Part shown: piece after piece, positions 16,808 to 29,069 of the stretch | Position numbering within the stretch: the stretch's first letter is position 1 | How the letters are laid out: every line of letters starts with the position of its first letter | Source of the DNA: Thiothrix subterranea | GTDB taxonomy: Bacteria > Pseudomonadota > Gammaproteobacteria > Thiotrichales > Thiotrichaceae | Direction of reading: 5' to 3' | Assembly (NCBI RefSeq): GCF_030930995.1 | Contig: NZ_CP133217.1 | Coordinates: 3,276,001 to 3,340,000, forward strand | DNA length: 64,000 bases | Translations under genes and position numbers: made by a program | The notes under the pieces: generated by a model | Seen by the model: only the letters and a program-made list of their open reading frames with translations | Database searches by the model: none | Told to the model about the DNA's origin: nothing

Positions 16808-18304
16808 TCACAACAACCCCCGAATCACATCCAAAATCGCCTTACTCTCCGCATCCAACCCCGCAATCTCGTCAAGAATAGCCTGCGGTTCACGCAACGC
16901 CGCCGCTTCCTGCTTATTGGGATTCTTCACGGAAAGGTCGAAGCTGTCTTTGTCGACATCGGCAATCTTCACCGACCACGATTTTTCCGAGTCGGCAAAC
17001 GTGCTTTGCAGCGCGATAAACTCCTTCAGGTCGTTGTCGTTGAGCGGGTTGGTTTTGCCCATATTACGACCGGGATCAAGCTGGTAATACCAAACCTGTT
17101 GCGTCGGCTCGCCCTTGTCAAAAAACAGCACCACATTTTTCACGCCCGATTGATATACGCCAGCGGGGCAATCCAACACGGTATGCAAATTGCAATTTTC
17201 CAGCAATTCCTGCCGCAACGCTTTGGAAGCGTTATCCGAATTCGACAGGGTAGTGTTTTTAAGAACTATCGCAGCTCGACCCTTCGCTTTGAGGTATTTG
17301 ATGAAATGTTGCAGGAACAAAAACGCGGTTTCGCCGGTTTTGATCGGGAAATTCTGCTGGATTTCAGGGCGTTCTTTGCCACCATTAGGTACAGCAGAAA
17401 GGATGACGTGATAGCGGTCTTTTTCCTGCACATCCGCCAGATTTTCCGCCAGCGTATTGGCGTGGATAATGTTCGGCGCATCCACCCCATGCAAAATCAG
17501 GTTCATAACCGCAATCACATACGCAAGGCTCTTCTTTTCCTTGCCGTACAGCGTGCGCGTTTCCAACGCATCGAGTTCATCGGTTTTGAGCGGGCGGCTA
17601 GAACCATCCGGCGCGTAACGCAAATAGTTGAACGCCTCGCACAAAAACCCCGCCGAACCACACGCGCCGTCATACACACGTTCACCAATGCGCGGCTGCA
17701 CCACCTGAATCATCACCCGAATCAGCGGACGCGGGGTGTAATATTCGCCGCCATTGCGCCCCGCATTGCCCATGTTCTTGATCTTGGATTCATACAACGC
17801 GGAAAGCTCGTGCTTTTCCGCCTGCGAACCAAACGTGAGTTGATCCACCAACTCCAGCGCATCGCGCAAGGAATAACCGCTGGCAAACTTGTTCTTGATC
17901 TCGCTGAAAATCTCGCCGATTTTGTACTCAATCGTCTCCGGCGACGACGCGGATTCCTTGAAGCTCTGCAAATACGGAAACAGCTTGTTATCCACGAAGC
18001 GGATCAGGTCAGGCCCCGTTTTGGCATTATCACGGTCAGGTTTACCGTCTTTTTTGGGCGCTGCCCACGTCGACCAGCGATATTCCGCATCAATGATGTA
18101 TTCGTAAGGAATGTCGCCAAGCTCGGCTTCCTGCTCGTATTCCTGTTCCAAATCATCGAGGTATTTTAAAAACAGAATCCACGACGATTGTTCGGTGTAA
18201 TCGAGTTCCGAGGAGCAACCCGCCTCTTTCCACAATACGTCATCGAGATTTTTAAAGGTTTGTTCAAACATGCGTGGGGCTTTGTCAGCAGTAGGGGCTG
18301 CCAT
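16808..18304 (-). CDS. hsdM: Type I restriction enzyme, methylase subunit (HsdM) with altered motif IV
   Basis: A 498-residue protein with the HsdM N-terminal helical domain and the N6-adenine methyltransferase domain. Motif I (AdoMet binding) is DGACGSAGFL near residue 215, and GGEYYTPRPLI precedes it. The catalytic motif IV normally reads NPPF in the context LSNPPFGGKER; here it reads LSAVPNGGKER (residues 304-307, bases 17384-17395), with flanks fully conserved. The Asn and aromatic residue needed for adenine methylation are therefore missing at their usual place. The rest of the protein is full length and in frame. First gene of the hsd locus, divergent from glcD. Confidence 0.93.
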   Translation of the reverse strand: MAAPTADKAPRMFEQTFKNLDDVLWKEAGCSSELDYTEQSSWILFLKYLDDLEQEYEQEAELGDIPYEYIIDAEYRWSTWAAPKKDGKPDRDNAKTGPDLIRFVDNKLFPYLQSFKESASSPETIEYKIGEIFSEIKNKFASGYSLRDALELVDQLTFGSQAEKHELSALYESKIKNMGNAGRNGGEYYTPRPLIRVMIQVVQPRIGERVYDGACGSAGFLCEAFNYLRYAPDGSSRPLKTDELDALETRTLYGKEKKSLAYVIAVMNLILHGVDAPNIIHANTLAENLADVQEKDRYHVILSAVPNGGKERPEIQQNFPIKTGETAFLFLQHFIKYLKAKGRAAIVLKNTTLSNSDNASKALRQELLENCNLHTVLDCPAGVYQSGVKNVVLFFDKGEPTQQVWYYQLDPGRNMGKTNPLNDNDLKEFIALQSTFADSEKSWSVKIADVDKDSFDLSVKNPNKQEAAALREPQAILDEIAGLDAESKAILDVIRGLL

Positions 18305-18419
18305 GATAACTGAAAATTTACCAAGGTTTCCTACTCCTAACAGCGGATATTAATTTTCTGTTGGAAATACGCTACAGTAGTACCCACACAACAAGATTAT
18401 CCAAGGTCAGATTATTTCC

Positions 18420-19889
18420 GTGAACACTGCTACAGCCTCTTACTCAGCGTTGCTCCAGCAACTCAAAGACATTTTGCCGGAGGATGCGATTCTCACCGCG
18501 AAGGAGGATCTGCACCCCTATGAGTGTGACGGCATGAGCGCTTATCGGCGTCTGCCCCTCGCTGTGGTCTTGCCTACCACCACCGAACAAGTGCAATTGA
18601 TCCTCAAAACCTGTTCACGTTTGAAAGTGCCGGTGGTGGCACGCGGTGCGGGTACTGGGCTTTCTGGCGGGGCGCTGCCTCACGAACAAGGCATTGTATT
18701 GAGTCTGGCGCGTTTCAAACAAATCTTGGAAATTGATACCGCCAATCTACACGCCCGTGTGCAACCGGGGGTACGCAACCTCGCGATCAGCCAAGCCGTG
18801 GATCACTTGGGGCTGTTTTACGCCCCCGACCCCTCGTCACAAATTGCCTGCTCGATTGGCGGAAATGTCGCGGAAAATTCCGGCGGAGTGCATTGCCTGA
18901 AATACGGTTTAACGGTACACAATATTCTCGAAATCAAACTCGTCACCATTGATGGCGAACTCATGACCATCGGCAATGACCGCCAAGACACCCCCGGCTA
19001 CGATTTACTGGCATTGCTGACCGGTTCGGAAGGCATGTTGGGCGTGGTCGTCGAAGTATTGGTTAAACTCACCGTCAAACCCGACACGGTGCAAGTGTTA
19101 ATGGCAGATTTCGCAGCGGTGAACGATGCCGGTGATGCAGTAGCCGCGATTATCAGCAAAGGCATTATCCCCGCCGGGCTGGAGATGATGGATAACCCCG
19201 CGATTCGTGCCGCCGAAGATTTCATCCACGCAGGCTACCCGATTGATGCGAACGCCATTTTGTTGTGTGAACTCGATGGCACCGAAGATGAAGTCAGCGA
19301 ACAAGTCGCCCGCGTCAGTGCCATTCTCAAAAATCACCGCGCTGGCACGATTCACATTGCTAAAACCGCTGCCGAACGCGCCCGTTTGTGGGCAGGGCGC
19401 AAAGCCGCTTTCCCCGCTGTGGGGCGTATCTCCCCGGATTATTACTGCATGGATGGCACAATTCCACGTAAGCATCTAGCACACGTCTTAAACCAAATTA
19501 ATGAGTTTTCGCAGCAATACGGCTTAGGGGTTGCGAATGTGTTTCACGCTGGTGACGGTAATTTACACCCACTGATTCTTTATGATGCCAATCGTGCTGG
19601 TGAATTGGAAAAAGCCGAACGTTTCGGTGCGGATATTCTGGAATTATGTGTTAAAGTCGGTGGTTCTATCACGGGCGAACATGGCGTGGGGCATGAAAAG
19701 CTGGACTCGATGTGTGTGCAATTTGGCGAAGCCGAACTCGAAGTCTTCCATGCCGTCAAACGTGCATTCGACCCTGACGAACTACTAAACCCCGGAAAAG
19801 CTGTCCCTACCTTGCACCGTTGCGCAGAACTGGGTGCAATGCACGTCCATCACGGACAGCTTTCTCACCCTGAACTGCCAAGATTTTGA
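18420..19889 (+). CDS. glcD: Glycolate oxidase FAD subunit GlcD
   Basis: A 489-residue FAD-linked oxidase. FAD-binding PCMH blocks are VARGAGTGLSGGALP and SSQIACSIGGNVAENSGGVHCLKYG; C-terminal FAD oxidase blocks are FHAGDGNLHPLI and GGSITGEHGVG. With GlcE and GlcF it oxidises glycolate to glyoxylate. The likely start is GTG 18420, with AAGG about 13 bases upstream, which is rather far. It heads the plus-strand glcDEF operon; the 114 bases shared with hsdM hold the promoter. Confidence 0.95.
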   Translation: MNTATASYSALLQQLKDILPEDAILTAKEDLHPYECDGMSAYRRLPLAVVLPTTTEQVQLILKTCSRLKVPVVARGAGTGLSGGALPHEQGIVLSLARFKQILEIDTANLHARVQPGVRNLAISQAVDHLGLFYAPDPSSQIACSIGGNVAENSGGVHCLKYGLTVHNILEIKLVTIDGELMTIGNDRQDTPGYDLLALLTGSEGMLGVVVEVLVKLTVKPDTVQVLMADFAAVNDAGDAVAAIISKGIIPAGLEMMDNPAIRAAEDFIHAGYPIDANAILLCELDGTEDEVSEQVARVSAILKNHRAGTIHIAKTAAERARLWAGRKAAFPAVGRISPDYYCMDGTIPRKHLAHVLNQINEFSQQYGLGVANVFHAGDGNLHPLILYDANRAGELEKAERFGADILELCVKVGGSITGEHGVGHEKLDSMCVQFGEAELEVFHAVKRAFDPDELLNPGKAVPTLHRCAELGAMHVHHGQLSHPELPRF

Positions 19890-19901
19890 TTCGGGCCTGA
19901 T

Positions 19902-20975
19902 ATGATTGCTGATAACGATATAACCTCAACATTGCAAGAACAGGTCGTAGCAGGGATTGCTGCCAATCAACCGTTAACCATCATTGGTGGCGGCAGCAAA
20001 GCCTTTTACGGCAATGAAACCAACGGCATGGCGTTGCAAGTTTCCCCGCACACCGGCGTGATTGCTTACGAACCTTCGGAGTTGTGCATCACCGCCCGTG
20101 CGGGGACACGCTTGCAAGACATTGAAACCTTGCTTGCCGCCAATGGGCAGAAACTGGCGTTTGAACCGCCCTGCTTCAGTCCTGAATCCACCATTGGTGG
20201 GATGGTTGCAGCCGGTTTATCCGGCCCAGCCCGCCCTTGGGCAGGTTCGGTGCGTGACCATGTACTCGGCGTGAAGCTAATCACTGGCTACGGCAAAGTG
20301 GCAAGCTTTGGCGGGCAAGTCATGAAAAACGTCGCGGGTTACGACATTTCACGACTGATTACCGGCTCCATGGGAACACTCGGCGTCATTCTGGAAGTCT
20401 CGCTGAAAGTCATGCCGCGCCCCGTTACCGAGCTGACACTGGCGCTGGAAATGCCCAGCGAAGAAGCGTTTGAGTTAACCACCACCATGCGCCGTTCCAC
20501 TTTTCCCTTGAGCGCTACCTGTTATTTTGACGGTTGCCTGTATTTGCGGCTGAGTGGCGTACCCAGCCATGTGTTTGCCTCGCACCGTAAAATTGGCGGC
20601 GAAGCCATCAATAATGCCGACGAATTCTGGTTAGCCTTGCGCAACCAAACCCACGAATTTTTCCAGCAATACGATCGCCCGCTATGGCGTTTATCATTCC
20701 CGCCCGCCACCAGCGTCATCAGCCGTTTGGAAGGCAATTCCTTGGTGGAATGGGGTGGTTCACAGCGCTGGGTATACACCAATATTCCGGTCAATCTGAT
20801 CCGCAATATTGCGCACAAAGGCAGCGGTCACGCCACGGTATATCGCGGCAGTTTGCCGGGGGTTAACCCCTTCCATCCCCTGCCTGATAATTTACGCAAT
20901 GTGCAACAACGCTTGAAACAGGCGATGGATCCGCACGGTATTTTCAACCCTGGTCGAATGTACAAGGACTGGTAA
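19902..20975 (+). CDS. glcE: Glycolate oxidase FAD-binding subunit GlcE
   Basis: A 357-residue protein with the FAD PCMH domain (TIIGGGSKAFYG, EPPCFSPESTIGGMVAAGLSGP, GQVMKNVAGYDISRLITGSMGTLGVI) and a divergent C-terminal domain ending in DPHGIFNPGRMY. It starts 12 bases after glcD and its TAA overlaps the glcF ATG. Confidence 0.95.
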   Translation: MIADNDITSTLQEQVVAGIAANQPLTIIGGGSKAFYGNETNGMALQVSPHTGVIAYEPSELCITARAGTRLQDIETLLAANGQKLAFEPPCFSPESTIGGMVAAGLSGPARPWAGSVRDHVLGVKLITGYGKVASFGGQVMKNVAGYDISRLITGSMGTLGVILEVSLKVMPRPVTELTLALEMPSEEAFELTTTMRRSTFPLSATCYFDGCLYLRLSGVPSHVFASHRKIGGEAINNADEFWLALRNQTHEFFQQYDRPLWRLSFPPATSVISRLEGNSLVEWGGSQRWVYTNIPVNLIRNIAHKGSGHATVYRGSLPGVNPFHPLPDNLRNVQQRLKQAMDPHGIFNPGRMYKDW

Positions 20976-22210
20976 TGCAAACCCAGATACTCTCCGCACT
21001 GCGGCACACCTCGGCTGGCAAAGTTGCCGAAGACATTTTACGCCGCTGCGTACACTGTGGCTTTTGCAATGCCACCTGCCCCACGTATCAATTGCTTGGC
21101 GATGAAAACGACGGCCCACGCGGGCGTATTTACCTCATCAAACAACTGATGGAAGGCAATCTGGAAAACACCCCAGAGAGCGGACGCAAAACGCTGCAAC
21201 ACCTTGACCGTTGCTTGCTGTGCCGCAGTTGCGAAACCACCTGCCCTTCTGGAGTCGAATACGGCAAATTATTGGATATTGGGCGGCATCTCGCCGAAGA
21301 GCATGTCGGGCGTGACCGCGCTGACAGCACCTTGCGCAAGCGCTTACGCACGTTTTTGCCTAAAACCAACTTGTTCAGTTTGGGCTTAACGTTGGGGCGC
21401 ACCTTTAAACCCCTGTTGCCTGAAAAACTCGCCAGCAAAATTACCGCGCCACGCCCTGCGGGTGATTGGCCTAAAGCCCGCCATAATCGCTGGATTTTGG
21501 TGCTGGAAGGCTGCGTGCAACCCGCGCTTTCCCCCGACATCAATGCGGCAACCGCACGGGTACTAGACAAACTCGGCATCAGTTTAGTGGTTGCCCCCAA
21601 AGCCGGTTGCTGTGGCGCAGTCAGCCAGCACTTGGGTGCGCCAGACGATGCGTTGGAATACATGAAACGCAATATCGACGCATGGTGGCCTTACCTGTCC
21701 AAACAAGGTGGCGGTGTCGAAGCGATAGTTACCACGGCGAGTGGTTGCGGCGTGATGGTGAAAGAATACGCTCACCACCTGCGCCATGACCCGGAATACG
21801 GGATTAAAGCCGAGCGCATTTCCAACTTGTGCAAAGACATTGCCGAAATCATTGCCAAAGAAAATTACCAGCAACTCGCACCCACTCAAGCCACAAAAGT
21901 TGCATGGCATCCGCCCTGCACCTTGCAACACGGGCAAAAGATTCGCGGTGTGGTGGAAAATATCCTCACAGACTGCGGCTATGTACTCGTCCCCGTGGCG
22001 GACGAACACTTGTGTTGCGGTTCAGCGGGTACATATTCGATTTTGCAGCCGGAACTTTCCCAGCAATTGCGCCGCAATAAATTAGCCAACTTGACCGCAA
22101 ACGCGCCCGAAGCGATTGTGACCGCCAATATTGGCTGCCAAACGCATTTGCAGGAAGGCAGTGATTTGCCGGTGATGCACTGGATTCATTTGCTGGATAA
22201 ATCCGGCTAA
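20975..22210 (+). CDS. glcF: Glycolate oxidase iron-sulfur subunit GlcF
   Basis: A 411-residue protein with two [4Fe-4S] motifs, CVHCGFCNATCP (residues 23-34) and CLLCRSCETTCP (about 75-86), and two CCG domains (GCCGAVSQHLG and CCGSAGTYSILQ) typical of electron-transfer subunits. It passes electrons from GlcDE to the membrane quinone pool. Start TAATG-coupled to glcE; the end overlaps convergent ispD by 4 bases. Confidence 0.96.
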   Translation: MQTQILSALRHTSAGKVAEDILRRCVHCGFCNATCPTYQLLGDENDGPRGRIYLIKQLMEGNLENTPESGRKTLQHLDRCLLCRSCETTCPSGVEYGKLLDIGRHLAEEHVGRDRADSTLRKRLRTFLPKTNLFSLGLTLGRTFKPLLPEKLASKITAPRPAGDWPKARHNRWILVLEGCVQPALSPDINAATARVLDKLGISLVVAPKAGCCGAVSQHLGAPDDALEYMKRNIDAWWPYLSKQGGGVEAIVTTASGCGVMVKEYAHHLRHDPEYGIKAERISNLCKDIAEIIAKENYQQLAPTQATKVAWHPPCTLQHGQKIRGVVENILTDCGYVLVPVADEHLCCGSAGTYSILQPELSQQLRRNKLANLTANAPEAIVTANIGCQTHLQEGSDLPVMHWIHLLDKSG

Positions 22211-22920
22211 GGCGTTGCGCTCAGGAAAAACGTTGCTAAGGCCAAATCAGCAGGGCGGGTGATTTTCAGATTGCGGGCATCGCCTTCCACTAGTACAGGA
22301 TGCAGCCCTGCGTGTTCGAGCGCCGAGGCTTCGTCAGTCACCACAACTCCCTTTTCCCAAGCAGCCGCCAGCGCAGTGCGCAATAGCCCCACGTTTGCCA
22401 TTTGCGGGGTAAGCGCATGCCATAAACCATTGCGGTCTTCGGTGTGTGAAATTCGCGTTGCATCGACTTGAGCGCGTTTCATGGTATCACGCACCGGTGT
22501 GGCGAGAATTGCGCCAGCCGTTTGATTGCCGCCGATGGCTAACAGCTTATCCAAATCAGTGCGGCTTAAGCAGGGACGAGCCGCATCATGCACCAGCACC
22601 CCTGTTTCTGGTGCAATCTGCAAAGTATCCACCAAATAATTCAAGGCATTGAGTACCGAATCTGAACGTTCACGCCCACCGGGAGCGGTATGCAACTGCG
22701 AGTACTGGTTAAGCGTGGTTGCCATGAGTTCTGCCCAAAACGGATCGCCCCTACTCACCGCCACCACAATCCCCGTAACCGCCGGATGGCTTAGAAAACA
22801 ATCCAAGGTGTGTTCAATCACCGTTTTACCCAGCAGCGGCAGGTATTGTTTAGGTCGATCGGCTTGCATCCGCGCCCCGACTCCGGCAGCAGGAATAATT
22901 ACCCATACCTTATTCGACAT
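22207..22920 (-). CDS. ispD: 2-C-methyl-D-erythritol 4-phosphate cytidylyltransferase IspD
   Basis: A 237-residue enzyme of the MEP isoprenoid pathway. The nucleotide-binding loop is PAAGVGARMQADRPKQYLPL; later blocks are GGRERSDSVLNAL, VLVHDAARPCL and VTDEASALE. The ATG at 22920 lies within the last codons of ftsB (11-base overlap); an earlier codon at 22929 is possible. The usual partner ispF is not next to it here. Confidence 0.96.
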   Translation of the reverse strand: MSNKVWVIIPAAGVGARMQADRPKQYLPLLGKTVIEHTLDCFLSHPAVTGIVVAVSRGDPFWAELMATTLNQYSQLHTAPGGRERSDSVLNALNYLVDTLQIAPETGVLVHDAARPCLSRTDLDKLLAIGGNQTAGAILATPVRDTMKRAQVDATRISHTEDRNGLWHALTPQMANVGLLRTALAAAWEKGVVVTDEASALEHAGLHPVLVEGDARNLKITRPADLALATFFLSATP

Positions 22921-23251
22921 GCGGCGCAACCTTCACTTGCGGCACCGGCGCAGTAGCTGCTTCTGGGTCAGACTTTAGAATCACCTGATAAAACGTTTCG
23001 CCTTCACGCACCATGCCCAATTCGCTGCGGGCATGTTCTTCCACCGCGTCGTCGTCTTTGGATAAACCCACCACGTCCATTTGTAGCTTGCGCTTGATTT
23101 CAGCTTGTTGATCATTCGCCGCGTTTTGCTGCTCAATTTTTTGTTCCAAACGTCCAATGTCGGGGTAACTCGCAGGCCCTGCCCACAAACGTACAAACAG
23201 AACAAATGCCAATAAGCTGAGAATCCAAGATAAAATGCGTGTCATATTCAT
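22910..23251 (-). CDS. ftsB: Cell division protein FtsB
   Basis: A 113-residue single-pass inner-membrane protein: short cytoplasmic N-terminus, helix at about 5-22 (ILSWILSLLAFVLFVRL), then a coiled coil and the EEHARSELGMVREGETFYQV block. It forms the FtsQBL complex of the divisome. A second ATG at 23245 is the alternative start. 23252-23553 (about 300 bases) up to the divergent Gly-rich gene holds no gene I can support. Confidence 0.93.
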   Translation of the reverse strand: MNMTRILSWILSLLAFVLFVRLWAGPASYPDIGRLEQKIEQQNAANDQQAEIKRKLQMDVVGLSKDDDAVEEHARSELGMVREGETFYQVILKSDPEAATAPVPQVKVAPHVE

Positions 23252-23553
23252 AAATGCAGTGTCAACAATCGTAAAAGCTATTCATCGCAAAAGGATAGCA
23301 GATGATACCGAATCGCTGACAAAAAACATCAACGCCCCCGTAAAAACTTTCCTTTGAATCCGCAAATCATACCATTCATCAGCAAATCAGCCGCGTTAAG
23401 ATTTTACCTCCCCAGCTTTTGCCAATTATTAATTACTATAAAAATGCGTGGTGCGGAGCATTGCTGGCAGGAAGCGAAACGCTGCTCACACACCATCCAA
23501 ACAGGTTGCTGCCTAGCAGTGACATTTATTGCATAGCGACAAGGAGATTAGTC

Positions 23554-23991
23554 ATGACATTTATTAATAGTGGGTATGGGGCAAATAATTACAGTAATAG
23601 CGTCAGTAATACTGGTGCGCAAGATATTTCCAGCAGTAAACCTAACGCTAGGGCAACTGAAAGCTTTAATAAAAGTATGCAAGGTTCAGGGCAAGATGCA
23701 AGTGGAGGCATGGATCTTGCCAAGTTGCTTCCCCTGATCGAACAATTGCTGCAAATGCTGAAATCCGGTGGCATGGAAGGTGGTAGCCAAACCGAAGGTG
23801 GCCAAGGCGGTGGTTCCTCCGGTGGCAATAGCGCAGGTTGTGGATGCGATGGTAACGAAGGCAAGAAGACTGGCTCTAGTAGCAGGAATGAAGGTAGCGC
23901 AGGCGGAGCTGGTTCTCTTGGCGGCAAAGAAGGCAATGGCGGCGGCACTATCAGCAATACTGACAAAAGTAGCCACAAAGGTAAAGATTAA
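23554..23991 (+). CDS. Gly/Ser-rich low-complexity protein, unknown
   Basis: A 145-residue protein. The start at 23554 has AAGGAG 8 bases upstream. Residues 1-45 are Asn/Ser-rich, 53-68 form an amphipathic helix (MDLAKLLPLIEQLLQML), and the rest is Gly/Ser/Asn/Lys repeats with a central CGCDG. It looks somewhat like harpins or other secreted Gly-rich proteins with a short leucine helix, but I see no family match and no signal peptide. It sits on the opposite strand between eno and ftsB. The terminator at 24012-24050 closes it. Confidence 0.7.
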   Translation: MTFINSGYGANNYSNSVSNTGAQDISSSKPNARATESFNKSMQGSGQDASGGMDLAKLLPLIEQLLQMLKSGGMEGGSQTEGGQGGGSSGGNSAGCGCDGNEGKKTGSSSRNEGSAGGAGSLGGKEGNGGGTISNTDKSSHKGKD

Positions 23992-24011
23992 TACCTATTC
24001 CCCAGCCTAAC

Positions 24012-24050
24012 AAAAAAGCCCCCAGCCTATCGCTAGACTGGGGGCTTTTT
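24012..24050. terminator. Bidirectional terminator between the Gly-rich gene and eno
   Basis: AAAAAAGCCCCCAG...CTGGGGGCTTTTT: a 9-bp GC-rich stem with a run of A before and T after, so it can serve both convergent genes. Confidence 0.92.
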
Positions 24051-24075
24051 CAGCTCAGGCATTCAGCGGCTAGAA

Positions 24076-27936
<3,861 letters not shown>

Positions 27937-27975
27937 CTAAGGCAAGAAATGCGCCATTGGTTTATCATAAGGCGG

Positions 27976-29067
27976 ATGAACACAGCAAACTACTCATCGT
28001 TATCCTTGGTCATCCTGCTAATCGCCTTGTGCCTGCCGCGTATTACGCTCGCAGAGAACAGTGAAGTCCGCACCATCCCCACCACCAACACCGCGCAACC
28101 CTTCGAGCTTGCCGCCAAGCTGCAATGGAATCCGCACGACAAACAGTGGGACAAAGTGCTAGTACTCTACAACGGCAACCCCAGCCCGCCCACTAACCAC
28201 CCCGTGTGGGCATACCTCAATAGTATGCAAATCCCCGCCCGCGCCGCGACCAAAGCCGGGGAAAACCTCTACTACAAAGCCTTCCACAGCAACGCTTTCT
28301 GTGATGGCAACACCCCGCTCACCTCCGGCAAACCGCTACGCATTACTTTCGACCAAAACACCAATGGCAATTACACCGAAAAAGACTACTTCCGCGACTG
28401 GAACTGCCCCGGTTGGGGCATGGGGATAAACAACGTCAGCATCGTCGGTAAGCAAGAAGCCCGCAACGGACAAGGGCAAGCCTTACGCCTCAACATTCCC
28501 AAAGGCACATCCGGCTGCGTCAACGAAAAAGACTGCGCCAATTGGAAACCGCACATCGGCGCACAACTCGACAGCCTGTATTACTCGTACTGGGTGAAAT
28601 TCCCGGAAAACTTCGACTTCGTGCGCGGCGGCAAACTCCCCGGCATAGGCAGCTTTGAACCCCGTGTCGGCGGCGTAAAACCTAATGGCAACGACGGCTG
28701 GAGCGTGCGCGTGATGTGGGACAAAGACGGCAAACTAGGGCAATACGTCTATCACCCTGACCAACCCAAAAACTTCGGCGACTTCTTCGTGTGGGATATG
28801 CCGCCCGTGGAAAAAGGTCAGTGGTATCAAATCAAAACCTTGGTGCGCCTCAACACCCCCGGCAAACGTGACGGCATTATCACCACATGGCTCAATGGCA
28901 AACAAGTGCTGGACAAACGCGACCTACGCTTCCGTAACAGCAGCAATCTCCAGATCGAACGCCTCCTGTTTGCCGTATTCTTCGGCGGCACAGGCGCAGA
29001 ATGGGCACCCAAACGTGATATGCTGCTCTATCTCGACGACTTTACCCTCTCCGCTAACCCACACTGA
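27976..29067 (+). CDS. Secreted polysaccharide-lyase-like protein (PL14-type fold)
   Basis: A 363-residue protein with a signal peptide (residues 1-26, cleavage near TLA-EN). The second half has YYSYWVKFPENFDFVRGGKLPGIGSF, KGQWYQIKTLVRLNTPGKRDGIITTWLNGK and a C-terminal YLDDFTLS, which resemble alginate/glucuronan lyases of the PL14-like group. It is likely periplasmic or secreted and acts on a uronic-acid polymer; substrate is inference. It ends 2 bases before the MscS gene. Confidence 0.75.
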   Translation: MNTANYSSLSLVILLIALCLPRITLAENSEVRTIPTTNTAQPFELAAKLQWNPHDKQWDKVLVLYNGNPSPPTNHPVWAYLNSMQIPARAATKAGENLYYKAFHSNAFCDGNTPLTSGKPLRITFDQNTNGNYTEKDYFRDWNCPGWGMGINNVSIVGKQEARNGQGQALRLNIPKGTSGCVNEKDCANWKPHIGAQLDSLYYSYWVKFPENFDFVRGGKLPGIGSFEPRVGGVKPNGNDGWSVRVMWDKDGKLGQYVYHPDQPKNFGDFFVWDMPPVEKGQWYQIKTLVRLNTPGKRDGIITTWLNGKQVLDKRDLRFRNSSNLQIERLLFAVFFGGTGAEWAPKRDMLLYLDDFTLSANPH

Positions 29068-29069
29068 TT

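Noticed and set aside
17006-18169. 387-codon open frame on the plus strand across hsdM
   Set aside because: It is the reverse complement of a complete HsdM with all family blocks; its translation has no domain and no ribosome binding site.
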